From Balneatrix alpica DSM 16621 (GTDB lineage: Bacteria > Pseudomonadota > Gammaproteobacteria > Pseudomonadales > Balneatricaceae), in assembly GCF_000619885.1 (NCBI RefSeq), contig NZ_KK211041.1, positions 79,001-143,000 on the forward strand: DNA of 64,000 nt. The letters are read 5' to 3'. Positions within the stretch are counted from its first letter, which is position 1; the number at the start of each line of letters is the position of its first letter. Shown here in pieces: positions 36,348-45,105 of this stretch. A model generated the notes under the pieces. The model did not search any database, was not told the DNA's origin, and was given only the letters and a program-made list of their open reading frames with translations. The translations under genes were made by a program, and so were the position numbers.

Positions 36348-37343
36348 TCATTCCTTGGTCGTACTACTGGCCTGGGCGGAAGTGCTGCTGGGCTCGGCAA
36401 AGGCCTGCTGCTCATACTGGTTGTAGAGGTGAGCGACCGAGCGTTGCAGCTCATAGCGTGACAGGGCGATGCCGTTGAAATGCGCAGGGATGGGTAACTG
36501 CATGGCTTCGGTCATGCTCAGGCCGGCCTGAGCAGCCTGTTGGAGCAGTTGATCAAGCCAGCCGAGATAAGCCTGGGTTTGTTCGATGGCTGCCGTGCCC
36601 TGACTAAGGGGGCCATGCCCCGGCACCAGTTGGTTAAAGGGCTGACGGGCCAGCAGCCCAAGCTCCTGCTGCCACAGCGCCAAGCCGGGGGTATGGGGAG
36701 TCGTCAGGGCGCGTTGATGGAATACCAGATCACCGGCAAACAGGGTGCCGCTGGGTTCATGCAAAATGGCCAGATCCGCACCGGAGTGACCGCGCAGGGC
36801 CAATAAGCGCAAACGCTGGCCACCAATCTCGATGCCAGTGTTCAGGCTGTCCGGCCCCAGCGTTTGGTTAGGCAGCTGGACCTGGGTGTCCCGCATCCAG
36901 TCCCCCACCAGGGTGTAGAGGGTTTCTGCCACCGCATCACCCTCTTGTTCGAGCTGCTGCAGGGTCGCGGGCAGGGCGGCAATCGGTGCCTCCTCGGCAA
37001 AGGCCAGGTTGCCAAGCACATGATCCGGATGGTGATGGGTATTGAGCACCAGCACCACCGGCTTGTCCGTCAGGCTGGCGATGACCTTGCGCATGGCCTT
37101 GCCATAGCGTACCGAGGGGCCGGTATCGATCACGACCACCCCAGCCGGAGTGAGGATAAAGCCGGTATTGACGATATTGCCGCCATTGAGGCGACTAAAG
37201 GCCTCCTGTTTGCCCTCCAATAACCAGACATTGTCGGCAATGGCGATGGGTGTTAAGGCGTAATCCAGCGGGCTGGCGTGGAGCCAGGGGCTTAGTACCA
37301 GGCTCCATAACGGGCCAAGCCATAGCAGCACAGTGAGGCGCAT
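36348..37343 (-). CDS. Quinoprotein relay system zinc metallohydrolase
   Basis: This 331-residue metallo-beta-lactamase-fold protein has a signal peptide (MRLTVLLWLGPLWSLVLSPWLHA) and the zinc motif NTHHHPDHVLGN plus GHSGADLAI, FAGDLVFH and LVPGHGPLS. This subgroup always travels with PQQ alcohol dehydrogenases and SoxYZ-like carriers. The actual reaction is not known. ATG 37343 follows the GGAGGT at the end of the SoxYZ-like gene by 7 nt. Longer frames upstream would overlap that gene. Confidence 0.85.
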   Translation of the reverse strand: MRLTVLLWLGPLWSLVLSPWLHASPLDYALTPIAIADNVWLLEGKQEAFSRLNGGNIVNTGFILTPAGVVVIDTGPSVRYGKAMRKVIASLTDKPVVLVLNTHHHPDHVLGNLAFAEEAPIAALPATLQQLEQEGDAVAETLYTLVGDWMRDTQVQLPNQTLGPDSLNTGIEIGGQRLRLLALRGHSGADLAILHEPSGTLFAGDLVFHQRALTTPHTPGLALWQQELGLLARQPFNQLVPGHGPLSQGTAAIEQTQAYLGWLDQLLQQAAQAGLSMTEAMQLPIPAHFNGIALSRYELQRSVAHLYNQYEQQAFAEPSSTSAQASSTTKE

Positions 37344-37344
37344 C

Positions 37345-38130
37345 TTAGTTACCTCCCTGTGGGGGGTAGTGGAACTCATTGCCATTGTTATCCCGCAGCG
37401 CCAGTTGCACCGCGCGGGTGCGGTTTGGCAAAGACAGGGTGAAAACCGGATCAGGGCTGATGGAGGCATTCAGCTGCAGGCGTGCCAGGGGCCCCTGCTG
37501 GTCACTGATCTCCAGGCTTTGTAAATAAAACTCCGGAATGTTGTTCACCAGACCGGTATCCATCGGATGAATTACCCGCAATTTAAGCCGTGGCCCCTCT
37601 GCCAGGGGGAATAGCCGCGCCTGAATCTGCCCCAACTGGGTTTGCCAGAGCTGGCTGGCGGCGGCCGGGCGCGGGGCCGTGCAGCCACCGCCGTGGGCAT
37701 CAATGCGGGTACTGCCGACATACCAGCGGCCATCATCGGCGAGAATGGCCGCCCGCACCGGGGTGCTCTGTTGCACCTTGATGCGCACAGACAGTTGCAA
37801 AGGCATCGGCAGCAGCGGCTCGTAAGTGAGAATGTGCTGCAGTGGATTAAGTTCCGCCCAGACCTGCATCTTGATGATTTTTTTAGCGAATTGACTGGCG
37901 TCGATACTGATCGGCACCTGGGTGGCATTTTCGGCAAAGGGGGCGGTGCTGAGCTGAATCGCCTCGCTGAACTCATAAGGGGCCTCGGCACCGAGAAAGG
38001 CCTTGCGGGTAAAGTCCCACATCACCGAATTGAGTGGGTCCGGCGGGGAGGCCAACAACCAGGGACAGTAGAGGCTCAGGGTAAGCCAAGACAGTGCACG
38101 CCGGAGCATGCGGCTAGGTGAGTGGGCCAT
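37345..38130 (-). CDS. Quinoprotein-associated SoxYZ-like carrier protein
   Basis: This 261-residue secreted protein (signal ending SLYCPWLLA) fuses a SoxY-like and a SoxZ-like domain. SoxY-type carriers bind their cargo on a C-terminal Gly-Gly-Cys arm; here the motif is internal, HGGGCTAPRPAAAS near residue 150, at the domain junction. It is typical of PQQ dehydrogenase clusters. The cargo is not known. It is directly followed by the metallohydrolase (1-nt gap), so the two probably act together. Confidence 0.85.
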   Translation of the reverse strand: MAHSPSRMLRRALSWLTLSLYCPWLLASPPDPLNSVMWDFTRKAFLGAEAPYEFSEAIQLSTAPFAENATQVPISIDASQFAKKIIKMQVWAELNPLQHILTYEPLLPMPLQLSVRIKVQQSTPVRAAILADDGRWYVGSTRIDAHGGGCTAPRPAAASQLWQTQLGQIQARLFPLAEGPRLKLRVIHPMDTGLVNNIPEFYLQSLEISDQQGPLARLQLNASISPDPVFTLSLPNRTRAVQLALRDNNGNEFHYPPQGGN

Positions 38131-38170
38131 CCTTCTCTCCCCGCTGGTTGAGTGAGTTGCTGGGCATTTA

Positions 38171-38225
38171 GTTGCTATACGTTCAGTGGCTATACGTTCA
38201 GTGGCTATACGTTCAGTTGCTATAC
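38171..38225. repeat. 15-bp tandem repeat at a gene 3' end
   Basis: Nearly four copies of GTGGCTATACGTTCA (variants GTTGCTATACGTTCA). Read on the minus strand the units spell Tyr-Ser-Asn/His-stop-Thr again and again. The repeat covers the stop codon of the binding-protein gene at 38213. Confidence 0.85.
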
Positions 38226-39154
38226 ATGGGCGGAAGCTCGTAGTGCAGGCCGTAACGCTGGAACAGGGCAGCCATTTCGCCGGACAGAATCATCTGCTCG
38301 ACAATCGCCTCCACCGCGTAACCCAGTTGGCGATAGGTGTGTTTGACCGCCATGCCGATATCCCACTTTTGTTTGCCAATCAGCGGGAAGGCATTACTGC
38401 CGGCAGCAAAGTCAGGGTTGTTGGCTTGTCGCAGTTGCCAATCGATTTCGGCCCCCATCCCCATTACCGCCGCCACCTGCTGTGCCTGCATGGCCTGAAA
38501 AGCCTGGCCGACATTGGGATAATGGCGGGCTTGGTCACGCAGCCGCCCTTGCAGGGCCGAGGTCAGGTAAAAAGCTGGCAGGGAGTCGATCTCCACGCCG
38601 ATAGGGTGGTATTGGAACAGTGCCAGGGTGCTGACTTCGCTGAGTTGGCGACGGTCATAGGCCAGTTGCCAGCGCTCACGCTGGTAAGGGGCAAACATCA
38701 CCACCTGCTCATTAATCAGCTCACCGGTGGAGTCGCGCATGTAGGAGAATTCCCGGTCGTAGGGCACCCGCAGCATCACGTCGGCCAGGTGTTTGGCGGC
38801 GAGGGGGTTGGCTTCGTCCTTATCCAGGTAATGCCCTTTCCAGACGTGATTGCGCAGGTCATCCTCCAGATTCTCATCCGGGGTGATCCAGTGGGGACGA
38901 AACTCGACCCCCAGACCGGCAGCAATGTGTTGACCAATCTCGACATCCACCCCGCGGGGCTGGCCCTGCTCATCAACAAAGGAATAGGGCGGAAAGTCGC
39001 GGTAGAGGCCGATGTAAATATGGCCACTGGCGATAACATGATCATACTCCCGCGCCATTAGCCCCGGGCTGAGGCCGCTTAGCAGCAGGCTAAGCCAACC
39101 CCACCCCAGGCTGCGGAGCAGGTATGCCGCCTTAGTTTTCACGGCGGGACTCAA
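38213..39154 (-). CDS. Quinoprotein dehydrogenase-associated periplasmic binding protein
   Basis: This 313-residue family 3-like solute-binding protein has a signal peptide and belongs to the subgroup linked to PQQ dehydrogenases. Blocks include IYIGLYRDFPPYSFVDEQGQPRGVDVEIGQHIAAGL and DVMLRVPYDREFSYMRDSTG. In other species MoxJ/XoxJ-like relatives help mature the dehydrogenase rather than import solutes. The start overlaps the end of the cytochrome gene by 23 bp. The last codons (PPMYSN) lie in a 15-bp tandem repeat. Confidence 0.88.
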   Translation of the reverse strand: MSPAVKTKAAYLLRSLGWGWLSLLLSGLSPGLMAREYDHVIASGHIYIGLYRDFPPYSFVDEQGQPRGVDVEIGQHIAAGLGVEFRPHWITPDENLEDDLRNHVWKGHYLDKDEANPLAAKHLADVMLRVPYDREFSYMRDSTGELINEQVVMFAPYQRERWQLAYDRRQLSEVSTLALFQYHPIGVEIDSLPAFYLTSALQGRLRDQARHYPNVGQAFQAMQAQQVAAVMGMGAEIDWQLRQANNPDFAAGSNAFPLIGKQKWDIGMAVKHTYRQLGYAVEAIVEQMILSGEMAALFQRYGLHYELPPMYSN

Positions 39155-39578
39155 TGTAGGTACGAATCGCCCAGAGGGCTTCCTGGCTCAGGTAATCCGC
39201 CATTCTTGGCATATAGACGGCGCCATCGCGGACGGCGCCGTTAATCACCCGATACTTGAACCACTCATCCCCATCAATCCCCGGCTCCAGGTTACGCAGA
39301 TCAGGGGCGATACCGCCGGAGATGGCCTCCAGGCCATGGCAGCGGGCACAGTTCTGGTTGTAGGCAGAATCACCAATCTTGATCGCCAGTTCCTGGTTTT
39401 CGTAGGGGGCGCGGTAGGGGTTTTCATCCACCCATTCTTCCCCCAGTTGGGTCAGGCCAGCGGTATCGACCGCCTGGGGGGTGACATCGCCGTGGGCGAA
39501 GGCCATAGCGGTGGAAAGGCTCAGCAAGCTCGCTAAAGTCAGGTTCAGGGTGCCTAAAGGCTTATTGTTATGACGCAT
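39132..39578 (-). CDS. pedF: Cytochrome c-550 (PedF-like) electron acceptor
   Basis: This 148-residue class I cytochrome c has a signal peptide (LASLLSLSTAMAFA), one heme-binding NCARCHG motif and a distal Met in VYMPRMADYLSQEALWAI. It is the expected periplasmic electron acceptor of the PQQ alcohol dehydrogenase in ethanol oxidation (ExaB/PedF type). It is the first gene of the minus-strand run leading to the dehydrogenase. Confidence 0.9.
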   Translation of the reverse strand: MRHNNKPLGTLNLTLASLLSLSTAMAFAHGDVTPQAVDTAGLTQLGEEWVDENPYRAPYENQELAIKIGDSAYNQNCARCHGLEAISGGIAPDLRNLEPGIDGDEWFKYRVINGAVRDGAVYMPRMADYLSQEALWAIRTYIESRREN

Positions 39579-39740
39579 GGCGGATACCTGTTGTTTATGT
39601 GGAAGCGTTAATAGGGGACGGTGATCGCTGACAAAAAATCAGGCCGGGTTAGCGGGTTCAGCCTTATCTTGGCCCAGGGGCGTTGGCCTCAACATGCTAC
39701 TTTGCGGCCTAACCCCCTCCTTCGTTGGTAGTAAAAAGCG

Positions 39741-40184
39741 TTACTGCACCACGAAAACAGCAGTCATCCCTTTCGCTTCCAGCCCTTCGGCGTAGAAGGC
39801 ATATTCACCGGGCTTAATCGGCACAAAGTACAACTCCGCTTCCCCCTCTTGCTCAAACTCCAATTCGGTCAGGCTGATGGCTTTGATCTCCAGGCCGCCG
39901 GCTTCCACCTTGCGCAGGAAAATCGAGGCAAAAAACTCCGGTGCCTGCATGGCGTATTCACTCTGTCCGCTGGAGATGATGGCCAGCTTGTAGGCTTTGC
40001 CGGTTTCCAGCTCATAGCGTTTGTGCGACATGAAAAAGTGATCGTCTTCTGTGCCCAGCACCAGGTCGGGTAGTTTTTCCGGGCGCAGGGAAAGGTCACC
40101 GGCGGCCTGGGTGGGCAGGGCGGGGAGCAGCAGGCTCAAGCTGAGCAGGCTGGTCAGTAAAGCGTGGCTAAGGAAGGGACGCAT
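39741..40184 (-). CDS. Secreted cupredoxin-like protein of the PQQ cluster
   Basis: This 147-residue secreted protein (signal ending LPALPTQA) has a beta-rich domain resembling cupredoxin folds: SHKRYELETGKAYKLAIISSGQSEYAMQAPEF and the closing VPIKPGEYAFYAEGLEAKGMTAVFVV. It lacks the Cys of type 1 copper sites, so copper binding is uncertain. It shares the PQQ-island promoter region that carries an 18-bp motif copy. The function is unknown; a helper role in the quinoprotein pathway is inferred from position. Confidence 0.65.
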   Translation of the reverse strand: MRPFLSHALLTSLLSLSLLLPALPTQAAGDLSLRPEKLPDLVLGTEDDHFFMSHKRYELETGKAYKLAIISSGQSEYAMQAPEFFASIFLRKVEAGGLEIKAISLTELEFEQEGEAELYFVPIKPGEYAFYAEGLEAKGMTAVFVVQ

Positions 40185-40277
40185 GAGGTGTGGCTCCTTT
40201 TTTATTGAAGTGAGTTATTGAAGTGAGTCGGCGTCGATCGATGCCACTCCATCATGCAAAGCGGGCGCAGTGGAAAC

Positions 40278-40295
40278 ATCCTACTTAGGGACGAA
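40278..40295. promoter_or_regulatory. PQQ-island motif, copy 1
   Basis: ATCCTACTTAGGGACGAA matches ATNNTACTTNGNNACGAA exactly. It lies between the divergent cupredoxin-like gene and the ABC-type binding-protein gene, about 95 nt from each start. See the finding on the shared motif. Confidence 0.65.
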
Positions 40296-40378
40296 TTGAT
40301 TGCTACTTTCTTGCCATTTAGTCCTGGCGCGCAGCTGCCTATGCTGAAGGCCTCGAATGATCATCTGGGGCCAATGGC

Positions 40379-41683
40379 ATGGAGACCTCCCTGATTTACC
40401 CGTTGCATCAGCACGCATGGCGTCTGCTCAGGCGCCTGGTCAAGGCAATGTTATTGGCGTTGCGCTGGACGGTGGTGTTGCTCAGTGTCTGGCTCACGGT
40501 CAATGGTGTGCCCCAGAGTTTGGCGGCGCAGACCCAGAGCTTGGCGGTGCAGGCGACGGCATCTGACAAGCTGTTGATTGAGATGGTCTACCTGCAATAC
40601 CAGCCGGAGCGTCCGCCGGTGCTGTCCAATATCCTGCCGGAACCCGAGGATTTGGGCGCAAGGGGGGCGGAGCTGGGCATCGCCGATAACAACAGCACCG
40701 GTCGTTTCCTCAAGCAGGATTACCGCCTGCATACTGTGGTGGAAACCGAGCTGGAGCCGCTCTTGGTAAAAGCCGAGGCCCTCTATCAGCAGGGCCAGCG
40801 TTTTTTTATCACCCGTCTACCCGCCCAAGCATTGCAGCAGCTATCGGCCCGTTTGGGGCCTGAGGTGCTGATCTTTAATGCCGGTAGCAGTGATGATGCC
40901 CTGCGTAGCCAACTTTGCCTGCCGGGGGTGCTGCACACCCTGCCCAGCTATGCCATGAAGGCGGATGCCCTGGCCCAGTGGGCGGTGAGCCGTAATTGGA
41001 AAAAATGGTTGTTGATTCAGGGCAGTCGGCCAGAGGATGTGGCCTTTGCTACCGCCCTGAAACGCAGCGTGCAGCGCTTTGGTCTGCAGCTGGTGGCAGA
41101 GAAAACCTGGGATTACGACACCGACTTGCGCCGCAGTGCGCAGACGGAGCTGGTGCGTTTTACCCAGACGGATGAGTACGACCTGGTGGTGTTGGCGGAT
41201 GAGTCCGGCGACTTTGGTGAGTATGTGCTCTACAACACCTGGTTGCCTCGTCCGGTGGCCGGCACTCAAGGGTTGCGGCCGCTGGGCTGGCATCGGGTGG
41301 TGGAGCAATGGGGCGCGGCCCAGTTGCAAAACCGCTTTATCAAGCTGGCCGGTCGGGATATGCAGGAGCAGGATTATGCTGCCTGGGTGGCGGCCCGTGC
41401 CCTCAGTGAGGCCGTGATTCAGCTCAAGCTCAAACAGCCCGAACAGCTGCAGCCAGCCGTTATCCGCAATCTGCTGGTGGACGAGCACTTTGAACTGGCG
41501 GCTTTTCAGGGGCGTAAGCTCAATTTCCGCCCTTGGAGTGGCCAGCTGCGCCAACCTATTCCCCTTGTCCATCCTCGTGCGTTGGTGAGTCAGTCACCGC
41601 AGGAGGGTTTCCTTCATCCCCGTACCGAACTCGATACCCTGGGCTTTGACCAGCCGGAAGTACAGTGCGGGGCGAATGGCTGA
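40379..41683 (+). CDS. PQQ-catabolism-associated ABC-type binding protein
   Basis: This 434-residue type I (LivJ-like) binding-protein fold has a long N-terminal export signal (AMLLALRWTVVLLSVWLTV...). It belongs to the subgroup found next to PQQ dehydrogenases. Blocks: ADNNSTGRFLKQDYRL, LLIQGSRPEDVAFATALKRSVQRFG and RPLGWHRVVEQWGAAQLQNRF. It starts the four-gene run with a beta-propeller protein, an ATPase and a permease. The ligand is unknown. Confidence 0.85.
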   Translation: METSLIYPLHQHAWRLLRRLVKAMLLALRWTVVLLSVWLTVNGVPQSLAAQTQSLAVQATASDKLLIEMVYLQYQPERPPVLSNILPEPEDLGARGAELGIADNNSTGRFLKQDYRLHTVVETELEPLLVKAEALYQQGQRFFITRLPAQALQQLSARLGPEVLIFNAGSSDDALRSQLCLPGVLHTLPSYAMKADALAQWAVSRNWKKWLLIQGSRPEDVAFATALKRSVQRFGLQLVAEKTWDYDTDLRRSAQTELVRFTQTDEYDLVVLADESGDFGEYVLYNTWLPRPVAGTQGLRPLGWHRVVEQWGAAQLQNRFIKLAGRDMQEQDYAAWVAARALSEAVIQLKLKQPEQLQPAVIRNLLVDEHFELAAFQGRKLNFRPWSGQLRQPIPLVHPRALVSQSPQEGFLHPRTELDTLGFDQPEVQCGANG

Positions 41684-41707
41684 GTCTGCCCCTACAGGAG
41701 CCTGATA

Positions 41708-42682
41708 ATGATAAAAACTGCCCTGCGTACCTCGTTATTCAGTGTGCCGCTGCTGCTTTGTTCCAGCCTGGCAGCGGCCAGTGTGGCCTATGTTTCCAAT
41801 GAGAAGGACAACAGCCTCTCCCTGATTGACCTCAATACCCTGGAGGTGATCAACACCCTGCCGGTGGGCAAGCGCCCACGTGGGATTACCCTGTCGAAGG
41901 ACATGAAGTACCTGTACATCTGCGCCAGTGACTCCGACACCGTGCAGATCATGGACTTGGCCGATCACCGCATTATTGCCGAACTGCCCTCCGGTGAAGA
42001 CCCGGAGCAGTTTGCCCTGCATCCGGATAACCGCCACCTCTATATCGCTAATGAAGATGATGCACTGGTGACGGTGGTGGATGTTACCAACCGCAGTGTG
42101 CAGGCGCAGATTGAGGTGGGAGTGGAGCCGGAAGGCATGGCCGTCAGCCCCGATGGCAAGTGGGCAGTCAATACCAGCGAAACCACCAATATGCTGCACT
42201 GGATTGATACCCAAACCCATCAGTTGGTGGATAACACCCTGGTGGATCAGCGCCCGCGCCATGTGGAGTTCAGTCAGGATTCCAAGGTGTTGTGGGCCTC
42301 GGCGGAAATCGGCGGTACCGTCACGGTGCTGGATGTGGATAGCCGCCAGGAGCTGAAAAAAATCAGTTTTGCCATTCGTGGCGTCTCGCCAGACAAGGTA
42401 CAGCCGGTGGGGATCAAGCTCAGCAGTGATGGCCGCTATGCCTTTGTTGCCCTGGGGCCCTCTAATCACGTGGCGGTGGTGGATGCGCAAAGTTATGAAG
42501 TGCTCGATTACCTGCTGGTGGGGCGCCGGGTATGGCATCTGGCCTTTAGTCCGGATGAAAAACTGTTATTGACCACCAATGGTGTCAGCGGCGATGTGTC
42601 GATCATCGATGTCGATAAGCTGAAGGTGACCCATAGCATCAAGGTGGGGCGCTACCCCTGGGGGCTGGCGGTGAAGCCCTGA
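41708..42682 (+). CDS. PQQ-catabolism-associated YVTN beta-propeller protein
   Basis: This 324-residue secreted seven-bladed propeller (signal peptide MIKTALRTSLFSVPLLLCSSLAAA) is built from repeats such as LEVINTLPVGKRPRGITLSKDMKYLYICA and VQAQIEVGVEPEGMAVSPDGKW. The subgroup is tied to PQQ-dependent alcohol pathways; role unknown. AGGAG precedes the ATG. It is 24 nt downstream of the binding-protein gene. Confidence 0.88.
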   Translation: MIKTALRTSLFSVPLLLCSSLAAASVAYVSNEKDNSLSLIDLNTLEVINTLPVGKRPRGITLSKDMKYLYICASDSDTVQIMDLADHRIIAELPSGEDPEQFALHPDNRHLYIANEDDALVTVVDVTNRSVQAQIEVGVEPEGMAVSPDGKWAVNTSETTNMLHWIDTQTHQLVDNTLVDQRPRHVEFSQDSKVLWASAEIGGTVTVLDVDSRQELKKISFAIRGVSPDKVQPVGIKLSSDGRYAFVALGPSNHVAVVDAQSYEVLDYLLVGRRVWHLAFSPDEKLLLTTNGVSGDVSIIDVDKLKVTHSIKVGRYPWGLAVKP

Positions 42683-42708
42683 GCCTGCCTGGCCAAGAGG
42701 AGGTGCCC

Positions 42709-43440
42709 ATGACCACCCTGGAAGTCAGCCAGCTCAGCTTCGCCTATGGTGGCAAACGAGTGCTGCAGGAGGTCAGTTTCAGCCTGCAGTCCGGTGGCTT
42801 CTATGCCCTGCTTGGCGTCAATGGGGCAGGGAAAACCACCCTGTTTAATTTGCTCACTCGCTTGTTGGCGTTGCAGCAGGGTCGGATTCATTTTCCGCAG
42901 GCCAGCCGCCAGACCCAGGCCGAGGTGCTGCGCCAGTTGGGGGTGGTATTTCAGCAAAGCACCCTGGACCTGGATTTAACCGTGCAGCAAAACCTCAGCT
43001 ATCACGCTGCCTTGCAGGGGCTATCCCGTGCGGAGGGGCAACGGCGGATTGAGCAGGAGCTGGAGCGGATGCAGATGCTGCCGCGCCTGCATGAGCGGGT
43101 GCGGGAGCTTAATGGCGGTCATCGGCGTCGTCTGGAGATTGCCCGGGCGCTGCTGCATCAGCCGAGCATCTTATTGCTGGATGAAGCCAGTGCCGGAATG
43201 GATGTGCAGAGTCGTCAACGCCTGCTGCAGCATGTGCATCAACTCTGTGCAGAGCGGGGCATCAGTGTGCTCTGGGCCACCCATTTGCTGGAAGAAGTCA
43301 GCAGCGAGGATCAGTTGCTCTGGTTACACCAGGGGCGGCTATTGGAGCAGGGGCAGGTGGCGCAGATTTGTCAGCGCCAGCAACAGCCGGATTTACCCAG
43401 TCTGGTACAACACTGGCTGGCACAAACAGGAGAATGCTGA
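42709..43440 (+). CDS. PQQ-cluster ABC transporter ATPase
   Basis: This 243-residue ABC ATPase has Walker A GVNGAGKTTLFNLL, the signature region ELNGGHRRRLEIARALL (LSGGQ altered to LNGGH, as in this subgroup) and Walker B ILLLDEASAGMD. It pairs with the permease gene that follows. ATG 42709 is preferred over GTG 42703 because AGAGGAGG then sits at normal distance. The stop overlaps the permease start (TGATG). Confidence 0.88.
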   Translation: MTTLEVSQLSFAYGGKRVLQEVSFSLQSGGFYALLGVNGAGKTTLFNLLTRLLALQQGRIHFPQASRQTQAEVLRQLGVVFQQSTLDLDLTVQQNLSYHAALQGLSRAEGQRRIEQELERMQMLPRLHERVRELNGGHRRRLEIARALLHQPSILLLDEASAGMDVQSRQRLLQHVHQLCAERGISVLWATHLLEEVSSEDQLLWLHQGRLLEQGQVAQICQRQQQPDLPSLVQHWLAQTGEC

Positions 43441-44270
43441 TGGAGGTTGTGTCCACTACCCTGCGCCAAACGGTCGGGCCTGGGCGCTGGCAGCATTATC
43501 AGCGTTGTTTGAGCGGTATTGTGCAGCGTGAACTGTGGCGCTTTATCAATCAGAAAAGCCGTTTCTTCAGCGCCCTGGTACGGCCTTTGTTATGGCTGCT
43601 GGTATTTGCTGCCGGTTTTCGCGCCGCCCTGGGGGTGTCGATTATGCCGCCCTATAGCACTTACATCCCCTATGAGGTGTATATCGTGCCGGGTCTGTGC
43701 TGCATGATTCTGCTGTTTAATGCCATGCAGAGTAGCCTGTCGATGGTGTATGACCGCGAGATGGGCAGCATGAAATTGTTGTTGATCAGCCCCTTGCCGC
43801 GCTGGTTCTTGCTGTTGGCAAAGATGCTGGCGGTGTCGCTGGTGTCCTTGCTGCAGGTGTACACCTTTTTGCTGCTGGCCTGGCTCTATGGCATTGAACC
43901 GCCCTGGTGGGGTTGGTTGCAGGCCTTACCGGTGCTATTGCTGGCCTCCTGGCTGCTGACCGCGCTGGGGCTGTTTATGGCCAGCCATATCAAGCAGCTG
44001 GAGAACTTTGCCGGGGTGATGAACTTTGTCATCTTCCCGATGTTTTTCCTGTCGTCGGCACTCTATCCCCTGTGGAAAATGCAGGAAGCCTCGTTGTGGC
44101 TGTATTGGCTGTGCCAGCTTAACCCCTTTACCCATGCGGTGGAGGCGGTGCGTTTTGCCCTCTACCTGCAATGGCAGTGGCAGGCACTGGCGATCACCGC
44201 GAGTCTGGCACTGTTGCTTGGTGGGTTGGCCTTGTGGAGTTTTCAGCCGCTGCGAGTAGTGGGGCGTTGA
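43440..44270 (+). CDS. PQQ-cluster ABC transporter permease
   Basis: This 276-residue ABC-2 type permease has six hydrophobic segments: FFSALVRPLLWLLVFAAGF, VYIVPGLCCMILLFNAM, ARWFLLLAKMLAVSLVSLLQ-like, the Trp-rich third, and others. ABC-2 permeases usually export, so with the ATPase this may export a molecule linked to quinoprotein maturation. ATG 43440 overlaps the ATPase stop and has AGGAG at good distance; ATG 43434 is too close to it. Confidence 0.87.
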   Translation: MEVVSTTLRQTVGPGRWQHYQRCLSGIVQRELWRFINQKSRFFSALVRPLLWLLVFAAGFRAALGVSIMPPYSTYIPYEVYIVPGLCCMILLFNAMQSSLSMVYDREMGSMKLLLISPLPRWFLLLAKMLAVSLVSLLQVYTFLLLAWLYGIEPPWWGWLQALPVLLLASWLLTALGLFMASHIKQLENFAGVMNFVIFPMFFLSSALYPLWKMQEASLWLYWLCQLNPFTHAVEAVRFALYLQWQWQALAITASLALLLGGLALWSFQPLRVVGR

Positions 44271-44313
44271 CTGGCCTGTGCATCGCTAAAATTACGACTT
44301 TAGTACTGCTTTT

Positions 44314-44331
44314 TTCGTGGCGAAGTAGCAT
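44314..44331. promoter_or_regulatory. PQQ-island motif, copy 2
   Basis: TTCGTGGCGAAGTAGCAT is the exact reverse complement of ATNNTACTTNGNNACGAA. It lies 66 nt before the CXXCW gene start, preceded by a T-run. It shares TTTTTCGTNNCNAAGTANCAT with the copy before pqqA. Confidence 0.65.
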
Positions 44332-44396
44332 GGCGCATCCTGGCTGACGGGGGTCTAATGCAGGAATCGCACTGTTGTTCCACTGGAGTTTGCTCT

Positions 44397-45020
44397 ATGT
44401 TGTCACTCAACCTCGGTGGTAAGGTGCAAGGCGTTAACCCTCGCCTTGGCACCCTTGCGCTTACCCAAGTAACCCGACAACTGCTGGTTTTACTTTGGGG
44501 AGCTTTGGCCTGTTCTGCCAGCTGGGCGGAGCAGGCCCTCTTTTCTGCCCAGGGCTATCGCCTGGAACATTACCGCAGTCCTACCCCGTTACAACATGAG
44601 CAGGCTCAGGTACTGGATACCCAGGCCCTGCAACAGCTGTTGCTGGCGCAGCCCCATAGCCTGTTGATTAACGTACTCCCGCTGAGTTATCAGCATGGCC
44701 GCTTTATCGAAGATCAACCGGTGCAGCAATTGCCGGGCAGCTACTGGCTACCCAATGTTGGCAAGGGGCAGCTGAGTGACGATTGGCTGGCCTATTTACA
44801 ACAGCATCTCCAGCAGTGGCAGGCACAGCAGCCGGGCGCACCCCTGGTGTTCTATTGCCGTTCCGACTGCTGGCACTCCTGGAATGCCGCTAAGCGTGCG
44901 GCGGAGTTGGGCTTTGCGCCCTTGTACTGGTACCGCGATGGCGTGGATGCCTGGCAACAGGCAGGCCTGCCGCTAGACCAAGGTCGTCCTGAAGCCAAGC
45001 CGGAGACTCAGGCACAATAA
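44397..45020 (+). CDS. PQQ-catabolism-associated CXXCW rhodanese-like protein
   Basis: This 207-residue exported rhodanese-fold protein is named for its active-site loop, here [17 protein letters not shown] (Cys-x3-Cys-Trp). The N-terminus has a hydrophobic export signal ([17 protein letters not shown]). The family always accompanies PQQ alcohol dehydrogenases; the reaction is unproven but may concern sulfur or redox handling. An upstream in-frame ATG at 44358 is also possible. The promoter holds motif copy 2. Confidence 0.82.
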   Translation: MLSLNLGGKVQGVNPRLGTLALTQVTRQLLVLLWGALACSASWAEQALFSAQGYRLEHYRSPTPLQHEQAQVLDTQALQQLLLAQPHSLLINVLPLSYQHGRFIEDQPVQQLPGSYWLPNVGKGQLSDDWLAYLQQHLQQWQAQQPGAPLVFYCRSDCWHSWNAAKRAAELGFAPLYWYRDGVDAWQQAGLPLDQGRPEAKPETQAQ

Positions 45021-45105
45021 GGCTAATGCAGCACAGTCGGCTAATCGGCTGGTTGAAAACAACAATAAAACAGGGGCCACGCATGACGTGACCGAGGAGC
45101 CGAGA

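Noticed and set aside
38171..38225. CRISPR-like repeat
   Set aside because: The 15-bp units are contiguous with no spacers, overlap a stop codon and have no cas genes nearby. No CRISPR array is seen anywhere in the window.
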